A stretch of 64,000 bases of DNA, from contig RDXE01000036.1 of assembly GCA_004292755.1 (NCBI GenBank), forward strand, positions 1 through 64,000, given 5' to 3'. The notes beneath the pieces were generated by a model. The model saw only the letters and a list, made by a program, of their open reading frames with translations, ran no database searches and had not been told where the DNA came from. The DNA comes from Alphaproteobacteria bacterium (lineage in GTDB: Bacteria; Pseudomonadota; Alphaproteobacteria; Elsterales; Elsteraceae). The position numbers and the translations under genes were made by a program. Below are positions 26,849-36,021 of the stretch, in pieces. Position 1 is the stretch's first letter. Each line of letters starts with the position of its first letter.

Positions 26849-27613
26849 ATGCCCATGCTTCGCTCCTTGCATCGCTGGTCTGTCGATGTCCGGCTGGCGA
26901 CTGCCCTGTTGACCCGCGTGCCGCTGCCTGCGCTCCCGTCGGTGGAGCCGGACGACATCGCGCGCGCCGTGCGCGCCTACCCGTTGGTGGGCGCGGTGGT
27001 CGGATTGGTGCTGGGCTTGGTGATGGTCGCGGTGCTGTCGGTTGGAGTGCCAGCTTTGGTGGCTGCCTCAATCACGCTGGCGATTGGCCTGCTGGTAACC
27101 GGTGCGCTGCATGAGGACGGCTTGGCCGATACGGCCGACGGTTTGGGAGGCGGGCGTGATGTCGCAACCAAGCTGAACATCATGCGCGATCACCACATTG
27201 GCAGCTACGGTACGCTCGCCTTGGTGCTGACCATGGTGATTAAAGCCGCGTGCCTGCAGCACTTGGCCCTGGGGGCGCTGCCGGCATTGGTCACGGCCCA
27301 CGCGCTGAGCCGGGCGGTGTTGGGTGGGCTGTTGGCTGGTTTGCCACCGGCGCGCCCCGATGGCTTGGCGCGGCTGGTTGGTCGGCCCTCCTTCGGGATT
27401 GTGGCGCAGTCCGCGCTGCTGGGCATCGGTGTGGTGGTGATGACCGCCGAAGCCGCCGACGATGCTGCCTTGATGGTGGCCGTGGCCGGGGCGACGGCAT
27501 GGGCGATGGGCTTGCTGGCCCTCCGCCATGTTGGTGGTGTGACGGGAGATATCTGTGGGGCAACCCAACAGGCTGTGGAGACAATGGTGCTGATTGCGTG
27601 GTGTGTGCGATGA
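26849..27613 (+). CDS. cobS: Adenosylcobinamide-GDP ribazoletransferase
   Basis: 254 residues, polytopic membrane protein of usual length. Motifs: LLTRVPLP, GALHEDGLADTADGLGG (Mg-binding acidic motif), KLNIMRDHHIGSYGTLAL and GGVTGDICGATQQ. It joins adenosylcobinamide-GDP with alpha-ribazole (or its phosphate) in the last steps of cobalamin assembly. A second ATG two codons later is possible. Its stop overlaps cobC (ATGA). Confidence 0.95.
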   Translation: MPMLRSLHRWSVDVRLATALLTRVPLPALPSVEPDDIARAVRAYPLVGAVVGLVLGLVMVAVLSVGVPALVAASITLAIGLLVTGALHEDGLADTADGLGGGRDVATKLNIMRDHHIGSYGTLALVLTMVIKAACLQHLALGALPALVTAHALSRAVLGGLLAGLPPARPDGLARLVGRPSFGIVAQSALLGIGVVVMTAEAADDAALMVAVAGATAWAMGLLALRHVGGVTGDICGATQQAVETMVLIAWCVR

Positions 27614-28209
27614 GCACGGCTGTTCGGGTTCTGGAAACGCGGTGGTGGTGGATTCGCCATGCGCCACTGGTTGGCCCGGCGAATCAAATCCCGGATGCCG
27701 ACACCCCCGCTGACTTGTCCGACCCCCGACGGTCGGAGCGGTTGAAGCGGCTGTTGCCAGCCCGTGGACTCTGGATCACCTCCGTCCTGCCGCGGGCGGT
27801 GCAGACTGCGGGGGCGCTGACCCACTCTCGCCCAATTCGCGATGCGGACTTGAACGAGCAAGACTTCGGCCTCTGGCGCGGGCGCACCCATGATGCGCTG
27901 TGGTCCGATGGGGATGACAACTACCGGCGCTTTTGGGCCGCGCCTGCCAGCATCGCCCCGCCGGAAGGGGAAAGCTTTGAGGCGATGTGCTTGCGCGTTG
28001 CCTCGGCCATCGAGCGGTTGACGCAAACCCACGCCGGGATGGATGTGGTGTGCGTCGCCCATGCCGGGACGATTCGGGCAGCCCTCGCGCTCGCCCTCGG
28101 CCTTGCCCCTCACAAGGCGCTGTCCTTCGTGGTGGAGCCCTGGTCCTTGACTCGCTTGGACTGGGTGGGCGGCGACTGGCGCATCGGTCGGGTCAACGCG
28201 CTGCCATGA
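27610..28209 (+). CDS. cobC: Histidine phosphatase family protein, probable alpha-ribazole phosphatase
   Basis: 199 residues. The phosphatase active site shows as WIRHAP (the His is residue 17), SVLPRAVQTA for the second Arg and VAHAGTIRAAL for the second His. Coupling by ATGA overlap to cobS supports removal of phosphate from alpha-ribazole 5'-phosphate. It also overlaps tsaE by 4 bases. Confidence 0.85.
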   Translation: MSTAVRVLETRWWWIRHAPLVGPANQIPDADTPADLSDPRRSERLKRLLPARGLWITSVLPRAVQTAGALTHSRPIRDADLNEQDFGLWRGRTHDALWSDGDDNYRRFWAAPASIAPPEGESFEAMCLRVASAIERLTQTHAGMDVVCVAHAGTIRAALALALGLAPHKALSFVVEPWSLTRLDWVGGDWRIGRVNALP

Positions 28210-28664
28210 GCGGGGAGTTGGAGGCGCTGCCAGAGCAACTGGTCCTCGGTGACGAGGCGGCCACCCAGGCAGTGGGTGCCCGCTTGGGTCGGGCCGCGCG
28301 ACCCGATGACGTGGTGGCACTCACGGGTCCGCTTGGGGCAGGCAAGTCGGCTTTTGCGCGCGCCTTCATCCGCGCCCGTGCCGGGGCAGAGATTGAGGTG
28401 CCCAGCCCCACTTTCACCTTAGTTCAGACCTATGAGCTCGCGTCCGGCGTTATCTGGCATGTCGATCTTTATCGCCTCGCCGCACCGGAGGAGGCGTTGG
28501 AGTTGGGTCTTGAGGACGCGTTTACCAATGCACTGTGCCTGATCGAATGGCCAGAGCGACTGGGCGATATGCTGCCCCTGCGCGCGCTGACTGTCCGTTT
28601 GGACCATGCCGGAACCGGGCGCAGCCTTGCCTTCCATCCAGGAACCCGCCCATGGATGTGGTGA
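28206..28664 (+). CDS. tsaE: tRNA t6A biosynthesis ATPase TsaE
   Basis: 152 residues. The Walker A motif GPLGAGKS is at residues 41-48, VPSPTFTLVQTYE follows, then HVDLYRL and the EWPERL motif typical of TsaE. It energises the TsaB-TsaD complex that makes N6-threonylcarbamoyladenosine in tRNA. It sits in a run of overlapping genes, after cobC and before amgK. Confidence 0.95.
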   Translation: MSGELEALPEQLVLGDEAATQAVGARLGRAARPDDVVALTGPLGAGKSAFARAFIRARAGAEIEVPSPTFTLVQTYELASGVIWHVDLYRLAAPEEALELGLEDAFTNALCLIEWPERLGDMLPLRALTVRLDHAGTGRSLAFHPGTRPWMW

Positions 28665-29635
28665 CATCCCCGGCGCGCGCCGCTGCCCGTCAGGCATGGC
28701 TGGCCAGTCTTGGCCGCGCCGACCAGCCGCTGGTGGCTCTGGCCGGTGACGCCTCGTTCCGGCGCTATTTCCGGCTCCCCGATGCGCTGGTGATGGACGC
28801 CCCACCCAGTCATGAGCCGCTGACGGCGGTGTTCGTGCTGGTTGCGGATCGGTTGGTCAGCCTTGGTCTGTCGGCGCCGCGGGTGTTGTCGGCCGACTTG
28901 GCGCAAGGGTTCTTGCTGCTCGAGGATTTGGGGGATCGCACCTTCACCCGCGCCCTCGCCGAGGGCGCGGACGAGACCGACCTCTATCGTGCCGCCATTG
29001 ATGTGCTGATCCGGCTGCATCGCGCGGACCCAGCGCCGCTGGTTGCCGGTCTTGAGCCGTTCGAGGATCACTACCTGGATGAGTTCCGGTTGTTCACCGA
29101 CTGGTACCTGACTGCAGCCACCGGGCGGGCGGGCGATGCGGAGGCGTTGTGGCAGGCCTGGCGGCGGGCAGCTGCAGTGTTGGATATGCTGCCCCGCCAT
29201 CTGGTGCTGCGCGACTATCATGTCGACAATCTGATGGTGCTGGCCCGACCAGGAGACGCAGGTGTTGGTCTGCTGGATTTCCAGGACGCGCTTGACGGAC
29301 CAGCCGTGTATGACTTGGTGTCTCTGGTCGATGACGCGCGCCGTGATGTTCCGCCCGCCCTGGCGGATGCTGGTTTGGAGCAGTATCGCCACGCGTTCGA
29401 CCTGCCTGCCGACAGCTTTCATGCCGCCATTGCCGTGATGAGCGTGCAGCGTCTGCTGAAAATCATCGGCATTTTCGCGCGGCTGGCACACCGCGATGGC
29501 AAGCCCGGCTATCTGGTGCATCTGCCACGCTTGTGGCGGTTGATGGACCACCGCCTGACCCATCCAGCCTTGGGAGAGGTTGCAACCATGATTGCCAACG
29601 CCGTGCCTCACGATCAGCGACTGCTGCGGCCATGA
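28652..29635 (+). CDS. amgK: Cell-wall amino-sugar kinase AmgK (aminoglycoside phosphotransferase fold)
   Basis: 327 residues from the ATG at 28652, overlapping tsaE by 13 bases. Kinase features: AGDASFRRYFRL, LLLEDLGDRTF, the catalytic loop LRDYHVDNLMVL and the metal-binding LLDFQDALDGPAVYDLVSL. AmgK phosphorylates the anomeric hydroxyl of N-acetylmuramate (and GlcNAc), and MurU next door makes UDP-MurNAc, bypassing de novo synthesis and therefore fosfomycin. tsaE-amgK-murU is a recurring alphaproteobacterial order. Confidence 0.9.
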   Translation: MDVVTSPARAAARQAWLASLGRADQPLVALAGDASFRRYFRLPDALVMDAPPSHEPLTAVFVLVADRLVSLGLSAPRVLSADLAQGFLLLEDLGDRTFTRALAEGADETDLYRAAIDVLIRLHRADPAPLVAGLEPFEDHYLDEFRLFTDWYLTAATGRAGDAEALWQAWRRAAAVLDMLPRHLVLRDYHVDNLMVLARPGDAGVGLLDFQDALDGPAVYDLVSLVDDARRDVPPALADAGLEQYRHAFDLPADSFHAAIAVMSVQRLLKIIGIFARLAHRDGKPGYLVHLPRLWRLMDHRLTHPALGEVATMIANAVPHDQRLLRP

Positions 29636-30360
29636 GTGCAACGCCTCCGGTCCAACGCGCCATGGTCCTCGCAGCGGGGGAGGGGCGGCGGATGCGCCCG
29701 CTGACCGACAGCAAGCCAAAGCCGTTGATTGACGTGGCCGGGCGCTCCCTCCTGGATCACACCCTGGATCGTGTTGCTGCCGCGGGGATCACCGATGTGG
29801 TGGTCAACCATCGCTGGCTGGGGGAGCAGATCGCAGCGGTCGTGGCGCAGCGCCAGGATTTGCGCATCACCCTGTCCCCCGAAGATCAGGTGCTCGAGAC
29901 CGGCGGTGGCGTGCAGGCGGCCCTGCCGCTGCTGGGAGGCGAGCCGTTCCTGATCCTGAACGCCGATGTGTTTTGGCTGAACGGCCCAACGCCTGCGATT
30001 GATCGGCTGATGGCGGCGTGGGACGACAGCCAAATGGACGCGTTGCTGCTGGTGCAGCGTATGGTCACCGGCTATGGCTGCGAAGGACCTGGGGACTATT
30101 TCCTCGATCCCGTTGGTCGCTTGACCTGGCGCGGCGAGGCAGCAGTTGCACCCCATATTTTTGCAGGCGTGCAGATCTGTCATCCCCGCTTGTTTGAGGA
30201 GGCGCCACCTGCGCCGTTCTCGATGAAAGCCTTGTGGGACCGCGCTCAGGCAAACGGGCGCCTGTTCGGCATTCTGCACGATGGCTTGTGGTTCCACCTC
30301 TCCCGCCCCGGGGATGTGGAGACCACGATGCAAGTATTGGTCGATGACCGACTGATCTGA
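29632..30360 (+). CDS. murU: N-acetylmuramate alpha-1-phosphate uridylyltransferase MurU
   Basis: 242 residues, coupled to amgK by ATGA overlap. The nucleotidyltransferase signature AMVLAAGEGRRMRPLTDSKPKPL is at the N-terminus, and FLILNADVFW carries the metal-binding Asp. It is much shorter than GlmU and lacks the acetyltransferase domain, as expected for MurU. It ends the operon: no addAB follows, although addAB often follows murU in related bacteria. Confidence 0.9.
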   Translation: MSATPPVQRAMVLAAGEGRRMRPLTDSKPKPLIDVAGRSLLDHTLDRVAAAGITDVVVNHRWLGEQIAAVVAQRQDLRITLSPEDQVLETGGGVQAALPLLGGEPFLILNADVFWLNGPTPAIDRLMAAWDDSQMDALLLVQRMVTGYGCEGPGDYFLDPVGRLTWRGEAAVAPHIFAGVQICHPRLFEEAPPAPFSMKALWDRAQANGRLFGILHDGLWFHLSRPGDVETTMQVLVDDRLI

Positions 30361-30521
30361 GAAGCAGCCAGCACAGCCTGCGATCCGGCCCTCAAGGCGC
30401 GGCATAAACACCTGCGCCCTGTGGCGTTGCGCCACTAGCGCAAAATATATACTCAGAACCATCTTCACGGCTGTGGCTCACACGCGATATTACGCCTGAC
30501 GAAGCCGCACATGAATCTGAA

Positions 30522-31544
30522 ATGACGCGAGTCGAACCTTCCAACACACAGTTGATCGACGCTGTCACGCTGCTGGATGCAGGCGATGGTCTCTCTGCCG
30601 AGGTCATCGCCCGCCGTTTGGCGGAGACAGCGGACGTGTGTGCAGAGGTGCGCGCCAAGGCGCTGACGCTGCTGCGCCAGGGCCAGGCGGGTTGGACCTT
30701 TGAGCGCTTGGAGGATACCGACCGTGTGGCAGCGTGGCGGCTGGCACTGCTGCGCCGGGTGCGGCCTGGCCAGCGGGTGCTGGATGTTGGAGGCACGGGT
30801 GGTGTGCTGGCCATGTTGGCCGCCTCAGCCGGGGCAGCCGTGACGGTGTGGGAAGGCCATCCTATGGCCGCAGCCCTGGTGCAGCGCGTGGTGGCGGAGA
30901 ATGGCTTCGCCGATCGCATCACTGTGATTTCCGGCGATGTGCTTGCCCATCCTCACTCAGCATTGGCAGAGCTGGTGCTGGCAGACCCTGACACGGACGC
31001 GGGCCTGAGTGCGGAGCGGGACGAGGTCTTGCTGCATCTGTGCGCCACCCGTCCGTCCGTTAGAGTGCTGCCGGAGGCGCTGACGCTGCGCGCCGCGCCA
31101 GTCGATGTGCCTCCGACCGACGGTGAGCCATACTTGGAAAGTGTGGCCGAGTTTGATTTGACAGCCCTAGGCGTCCTCACTCCCGCCAGTATTGCGGTGC
31201 CGCGCAACTCCCCCTTGCTGACCCTGGTGGGGCCGGTGGCCAATCTCTTGACCCGGCCCCTCGGGCGTCCACCGGCGGAAGAAGCTGTTGCCGCCAGCGT
31301 TCCAGTCTCGGCCCGGTTGGTCTCTGGTGTAGCCCATTGGCTAACGCTGGAGTTTGGGGACGGCCTGACCCATGACAACGCTCCCCACCCTCATCTGGTC
31401 GGCGGCATGCCCATCACGGTCCACCGCCCTCCGCGCGCGCTGCATGTGAGGATTGGTCAACCTGTGCGCATCAGTGGTGTCTGGCGTGGTACGCAGTGTG
31501 TGTTGACTGCGGTATCGACCATCGAAGATCGTCCTGCGGCCTGA
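30522..31544 (+). CDS. PRMT7-like class I methyltransferase
   Basis: 340 residues. The SAM site is VLDVGGTGGVLAMLAASAG, then WEGHPMAAALVQRVVAENGFADRITVISGDV. The following LVLADPDTDAGLSAERDEVLLHL aligns by eye with the PRMT7 segment containing VDAGLFGEG, and the C-terminal half looks like the PRMT beta-barrel (ISGVWRGTQCVLTAV). The first glutamate of the PRMT double-E loop appears replaced by Asp/Pro. A true protein-arginine methyltransferase would be unusual in a bacterium, so activity is uncertain. It is preceded by 161 bases without genes. Confidence 0.5.
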   Translation: MTRVEPSNTQLIDAVTLLDAGDGLSAEVIARRLAETADVCAEVRAKALTLLRQGQAGWTFERLEDTDRVAAWRLALLRRVRPGQRVLDVGGTGGVLAMLAASAGAAVTVWEGHPMAAALVQRVVAENGFADRITVISGDVLAHPHSALAELVLADPDTDAGLSAERDEVLLHLCATRPSVRVLPEALTLRAAPVDVPPTDGEPYLESVAEFDLTALGVLTPASIAVPRNSPLLTLVGPVANLLTRPLGRPPAEEAVAASVPVSARLVSGVAHWLTLEFGDGLTHDNAPHPHLVGGMPITVHRPPRALHVRIGQPVRISGVWRGTQCVLTAVSTIEDRPAA

Positions 31545-31786
31545 CGTGGTTCGTCTTACCGCGGGCTAAAGCCTGGGCCTTGCCATCCCGGTGGTGTCCT
31601 GTGCTGAGACCGTTTGGCCTGCACAGGCGGTTTGAGGCGCCGCCGCGTGGCTCTGGGCTGGCATACCATCTCCACCGTTGGTCTGCGGACACCACTGCCG
31701 CGGTGCGCAGGACAGGTCCACCGATGGTCGCGCTGTATTTGGGTCTCCTGCCCGGCGCCGCTGGCCATGTCTTCGGACCAATCCCG

Positions 31787-32380
31787 CTAAGCCAACGCCG
31801 CCCGCACTGCTTGCTGCAGAGCTGGGATCACGTCGGCCTCAAACCAAGGATGCTGGCGGAGCCAGCGGCGGTTGCGCGGGCTTGGGTGGGGGATGGCGAT
31901 GCACGTGGGATCGCGCCGCCACGCGGCCACCCGTTCGGCGACTGAGGCAGCGTTCGGTGGGTGCAGGGCGTGGGCGTAGCGGCCGATCAACACGGTCAGG
32001 CGCAGCTGGGTCAACCAGGGCAGCAGCACTGGATGCCACAGCGGCGCGCAGACGGGACGCGGTGGCAGGTCCGCCCCTTTTTCCGTACCGGGGTAGCACA
32101 GGCCTGCGGGCACCAGTGCGATCTGGTGTGGGTCGTAGAAGGTTGGTTCGTCCATCCCAAGCCAGCGACGGAGCTGATCGCCCGAGGCGTCCGTGAACGG
32201 ACGGCCACTGGCGTGAACCTTGCGCCCCGGTGCCTGACCAATCAGCAGCACGCGTGCATCGGGGTGCAGTTGAAATACGGGTCGACAGCCATGGGCAAGA
32301 TCGGCAGCACAGGCTTGGCAGGCGCGTGCTGCAGCACTGGCGGCTTCCCACGTGGGATAGGCCGGGGATGCCTCGGTCAT
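31787..32380 (-). CDS. Uracil-DNA glycosylase superfamily protein
   Basis: 197 residues. The first motif is LLIGQAPGRKVHASGRPFTDASGDQLRRWLG and the last is IPHPSPRNRRW, positions corresponding to the water-activating and DNA-intercalating loops of UDG enzymes. Cysteines near the start (CQACAADL) resemble those of family 4 glycosylases, but I see only part of an Fe-S set. Its ATG overlaps the sirtuin stop by 4 bases. Confidence 0.75.
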   Translation of the reverse strand: MTEASPAYPTWEAASAAARACQACAADLAHGCRPVFQLHPDARVLLIGQAPGRKVHASGRPFTDASGDQLRRWLGMDEPTFYDPHQIALVPAGLCYPGTEKGADLPPRPVCAPLWHPVLLPWLTQLRLTVLIGRYAHALHPPNAASVAERVAAWRRDPTCIAIPHPSPRNRRWLRQHPWFEADVIPALQQAVRAALA

Positions 32381-33087
32381 CGCGCGGCCAGCAGCTCCTC
32401 CACCAGCGCTGGTACCAGCGTGGCAGCAGGACCGTGACGCGCCTCATGGAAGCGAGAGCGCACGTCCGACGGCTCCAAATTCACTTCCATCGTATGGGCA
32501 CCGGCCGCCCGTGCCTCGCCCACGAACCCCGCGGCGGGATACACGGCACCCGAGGTGCCGATGGCGATGAACACGTCGCACTCGGTCAAGGCGCGGGCGA
32601 TCCGCTCCATCTCCAGCGGCATTTCCCCGAACCAGACGACGGCTGGTCGCAAGCTGCCGGTAGCTCCACAAGCGGGGCAGGCGCTGGCAGGCTCAACATC
32701 GGCGAGCCACGGTGCTTCCGCCCCGCACGAGGTGCAGCGCACGCGCGCCAGTTCCCCATGCATGTGGATCAACCGGTGGGAGCCCGCGCGGTCGTGCAGA
32801 TTGTCCACATTCTGGGTGACCAGCAGGAAATCCCCCGGCCAGGCCTGTTCCAGGCGCACCAGGGCGTGATGAGCCGGGTTCGGAGCAACCGCTGGGTCTA
32901 GCAGCTGGCGACGGCGGGCGTTGTAGAACCCGGTTACCTTTGCCGGATCGCGCCGCCACGCCTCTGGCGTGGCGACATCCTCAATGCGATGGCGCGCCCA
33001 GATGCCATCGGGATCGCGAAAGGTGGCGAGGCCGGACTCAGCCGAGATGCCTGCCCCGGTCAGGATCACGATGGCATGGGGTGCCAT
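32377..33087 (-). CDS. cobB: NAD-dependent protein deacylase, sirtuin (CobB/SIRT5-like)
   Basis: 236 residues. GAGISAESG (11-19), the Y55-x-x-R58 pair in FYNARRRQL, QNVDNLHDRAG, catalytic His110 in HMHGEL and zinc cysteines 118/121/137/140 are all present. The Tyr/Arg pair marks class III sirtuins that remove succinyl and malonyl groups as well as acetyl. It starts 3 bases after an exported-protein gene and overlaps the UDG gene, so the three probably form an operon. Confidence 0.93.
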   Translation of the reverse strand: MAPHAIVILTGAGISAESGLATFRDPDGIWARHRIEDVATPEAWRRDPAKVTGFYNARRRQLLDPAVAPNPAHHALVRLEQAWPGDFLLVTQNVDNLHDRAGSHRLIHMHGELARVRCTSCGAEAPWLADVEPASACPACGATGSLRPAVVWFGEMPLEMERIARALTECDVFIAIGTSGAVYPAAGFVGEARAAGAHTMEVNLEPSDVRSRFHEARHGPAATLVPALVEELLAAR

Positions 33088-33090
33088 GGG

Positions 33091-34662
33091 CTACTTCTTC
33101 TCGGTCCGGACCGAGCCCATCGGCGCACCATTGACCAGCACATCGCCCTTGGCGTCGACTGTGGCCTCGATGCGGTGACGCGGCGGCTGGCTGTCTGGCT
33201 CGAGCTTGCCGAACGCCGTTGCCATCCCCAGACCAGCCGCAAGCAGGCCTCCGCCCAGGGTTTGGCCGCCCGCAGCCGCAGCCTTGGTCATCGCCTCCAG
33301 ATTGGTGATGCTGACCTCGCCCCGGCCAGTGGCGGGGACGGCTGCGTCAGCAGGCAGGCTGGCTTCTGCCATCACCTCAATGCGACCCAGCGGGGTGACC
33401 AAGTCCAATTGCTCCAGCCGCGCACGGGGGGAGGCTACGCGCCAGCGCTGCTCCATCTCATCGGCAAGCCCAGTGAAGGCCTCGGTGATGACTTGATTGG
33501 GGACTGCGTAGATATCATCAACCTCATTCGGGAGCCGGGTGACGGCGCGGCGCATTTCGCGCAGAATCGCTGGGCCCATGGCTGGTAGAACGCTGTCCGC
33601 CAGCGAGATGCGCAGCTGCAGACGCTCCGGGAACAGGCCATTGGGCAGCAGGTCGACCGCGGCTGGCGAGGCGACCCCCGTTACCCCCAAGGTTAGGCTG
33701 GTCCGCAGGTCAGCACCATCGCGGACGGCCTCCAGACCGACCTCCAACCGTGCCAGCGTGACCGCTGGTGTGGTTGCGGTTCCCAGCACCATGAGGTCTT
33801 CCAATATGATCCGACCCGAAGCCCCGCGGAGCATCTGATAGAAGGCTTCGAACTGCTCAAACGTCGCTTGGCCAAGGGGGCGTGGCTCGTCGGTTGCCCA
33901 GTTGAGGGTTGCCATCGCTTGAACTACGGCTTCGGCGTAGGCATTGACTGAGCCGAACGACGCAAAATCGATCGTTAATCGGCCAATGCGCGCCATGTCT
34001 GTTCCAGTTGGGTCCTTCAGCGCGAGGCCGGACAGCGCCAGTGTCATCTGAGCCTGCCGGGTGGGATCGTTCGTTTCGATCAGTTCCACGCTGGCGATGC
34101 GCAGTTGGCCCGTCGGCGCCGAAGCAGCGCCCGGCTTCGTCGATGGCGGCGGGCCATCGATCAAGATGTCGCTCAACTCCAACTTGGATTCACGACTGAG
34201 GGACTCCCTCCGGTGCCAGATGGCAGTCGCCCGCCCGGTTCCGATGCTGATGCGCGCCAGCGGGTTGCCATCCCCGTCCACCAGAGTTGGGCTCACGGCT
34301 TGCGAATAGGTGATCTGGTAGCGGTCCTGATCCAGCGGCGTGGCAGTGACGGAGGTCGGAGCGAAGGTCAGCGTCCAGGTGTCGCCCTCGACATCCACTT
34401 GCGGCACCAGCGCGCGCAGCCGATCACCGACAACTTCCCCTTTCACATCATCGGCAGCCGTGATGTCGAGACCGGCACTGAGGCCTTGCACCTCCAGATA
34501 CTGTAGCGTCGCCGTCCAAAGCCGGATCATCGCGGCCAAGTCCTGGTCACGATTGGGCTGCTGCGCCAGGGCTGGGGCAGTCACCCCCAATGCGATGGCG
34601 AGACCAATCCCTGCCAGCCATGCCCGAGCTGCACGCCCGGCCATTCCCCCACCGTGTCTCAT
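33091..34662 (-). CDS. Exported protein of unknown function (DUF945/DUF2125-like?)
   Basis: 523 residues from the ATG at 34662, which has GGAGAAGAG upstream. A signal peptide ends at APALAQQ. The rest is beta-rich with repeated strand patterns (ITYSQAV, RIASVELIE, GRLTIDFASFG, RLEVGLEAV), ending RHRIEATVDAKGDVLVNG. This resembles in style large periplasmic lipid-transfer-like or DUF945-type proteins, but I recognise no domain with certainty. It lies 106 bases downstream of pgk on the same strand and directly upstream of the sirtuin. Confidence 0.75.
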   Translation of the reverse strand: MRHGGGMAGRAARAWLAGIGLAIALGVTAPALAQQPNRDQDLAAMIRLWTATLQYLEVQGLSAGLDITAADDVKGEVVGDRLRALVPQVDVEGDTWTLTFAPTSVTATPLDQDRYQITYSQAVSPTLVDGDGNPLARISIGTGRATAIWHRRESLSRESKLELSDILIDGPPPSTKPGAASAPTGQLRIASVELIETNDPTRQAQMTLALSGLALKDPTGTDMARIGRLTIDFASFGSVNAYAEAVVQAMATLNWATDEPRPLGQATFEQFEAFYQMLRGASGRIILEDLMVLGTATTPAVTLARLEVGLEAVRDGADLRTSLTLGVTGVASPAAVDLLPNGLFPERLQLRISLADSVLPAMGPAILREMRRAVTRLPNEVDDIYAVPNQVITEAFTGLADEMEQRWRVASPRARLEQLDLVTPLGRIEVMAEASLPADAAVPATGRGEVSITNLEAMTKAAAAGGQTLGGGLLAAGLGMATAFGKLEPDSQPPRHRIEATVDAKGDVLVNGAPMGSVRTEKK

Positions 34663-34768
34663 GCGCTCTTCTCCATTCGCTACTCTAGCCCTTTGGCTCA
34701 ACTGTGGCGAACACCCCATGACTTGTCACGGGGCGAGACGCTGCCGGAGGGGTGTCTGTTGCGCGTGC

Positions 34769-35950
34769 TTAACCGCCGACGGCCGCAACACCCGGCAGGG
34801 TCTTGCCCTCCATCCATTCCAGGAACGCGCCACCAGCGGTGGATACATAGCCGATCTTGTCCGTCACCCCAGCATGGGCGAGGGCGGCCACGGTATCGCC
34901 GCCGCCAGCCACCGACAGCAGGTCGGACAATTCCACCAGCTTCTTGGCCAGATTGACGGTGCCCTGGTCGAAGGGTGGCACCTCAAACGCCCCGACCGGT
35001 CCATTCCATACCACAGTGCGCGCGGTGCGCAGCGCAGCCGACCAGGCTGAGACTGTGGCGGGACCAATGTCCAGGACACGACCGCCGGCTGGGATGCGTT
35101 CAACAGCGACCACCTGGGTCTCGACGCCCGGCGCCAGTGTGTCGGCGACAACGGCATCGATCGGCAGCAACAGCTTGCAGCCGGTGTCCCGGGCGCGCGC
35201 CTGGATCGCGCGGGCTGTGTCGCCCAGGTCATGCTCGCACAGACTGTTTTGGACATTGATGCCCATCGCCGCCAGGAAGGTGTTAGCCATGCCGCCCCCG
35301 ATGGCCAGCAAATCCACCTTACCGACGAGATTGCCCAACAGGTCGAGCTTGGTGGAGACCTTGGAGCCACCGACAATCGCCATCACTGGTCGATCTGGAT
35401 GGGCCAGCGCCTTGGCCAGCGCTCTCACCTCCCGCTCCAGCGTTCGTCCCGCGGCGGAGGGCAGCAGGGCACCCAGGCCCGCCGTGGAGGCATGGGCGCG
35501 ATGGGCAGCCGAGAAGGCATCCATCACCCACAGGTCGCCCAGCTTGGCGAGGGCGGCGACGAAGGCGGGGTCGTTCTTCTCTTCACCTGCGTGAAACCGC
35601 AAGTTTTCGCACAACAACACGCTGCCGGGCTCCAGGGCCGCGGCTGCGGCCTCCGCCTCGGGTCCGATACAATCATCGACAAACCGAACGGGGTGGGGTG
35701 CCACTGCGGCCGCCAGCGGCTCCAGCAAGGGGGCCAGGGATTGGCTCAAGTCACGGCCCTTTGGGCGCCCGAAATGCGACAGCACGATCACTTTGGCACC
35801 GCGCTGAGCCAGCTCGCGCACTGTGGCGGCCGCTGCGATCAACCGCGTTGGATCGCTCACCCGCCCGTCTTGCATCGGCAGGTTCAAATCCACCCGCACC
35901 AGCACGCGGTGACCAGAAACATCCAACGTCTCAAGAGTGCGTACGGCCAT
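34769..35950 (-). CDS. pgk: Phosphoglycerate kinase
   Basis: 393 residues, full length. DLNLPMQDGRVSDPTRL and LSHFGRPKG at the N-terminus, LCENLRFHAGEEKND, IVGGSKVSTKL, VVWNGPVGAFEVPPF and VAGGGDTVAALAHAG form the complete catalytic and nucleotide-binding set. The adenine-loop motif is normal. No gap or tktA gene is adjacent, so it is separated from the usual glycolytic neighbours. Confidence 0.97.
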   Translation of the reverse strand: MAVRTLETLDVSGHRVLVRVDLNLPMQDGRVSDPTRLIAAAATVRELAQRGAKVIVLSHFGRPKGRDLSQSLAPLLEPLAAAVAPHPVRFVDDCIGPEAEAAAAALEPGSVLLCENLRFHAGEEKNDPAFVAALAKLGDLWVMDAFSAAHRAHASTAGLGALLPSAAGRTLEREVRALAKALAHPDRPVMAIVGGSKVSTKLDLLGNLVGKVDLLAIGGGMANTFLAAMGINVQNSLCEHDLGDTARAIQARARDTGCKLLLPIDAVVADTLAPGVETQVVAVERIPAGGRVLDIGPATVSAWSAALRTARTVVWNGPVGAFEVPPFDQGTVNLAKKLVELSDLLSVAGGGDTVAALAHAGVTDKIGYVSTAGGAFLEWMEGKTLPGVAAVGG

Positions 35951-36021
35951 GTTCCATCCAATCCGGCTGTCGGGGCGGCGGCGGTGCAGGCCAGCCCTGG
36001 CGGAAGAGGGCAGGCGCCGCG

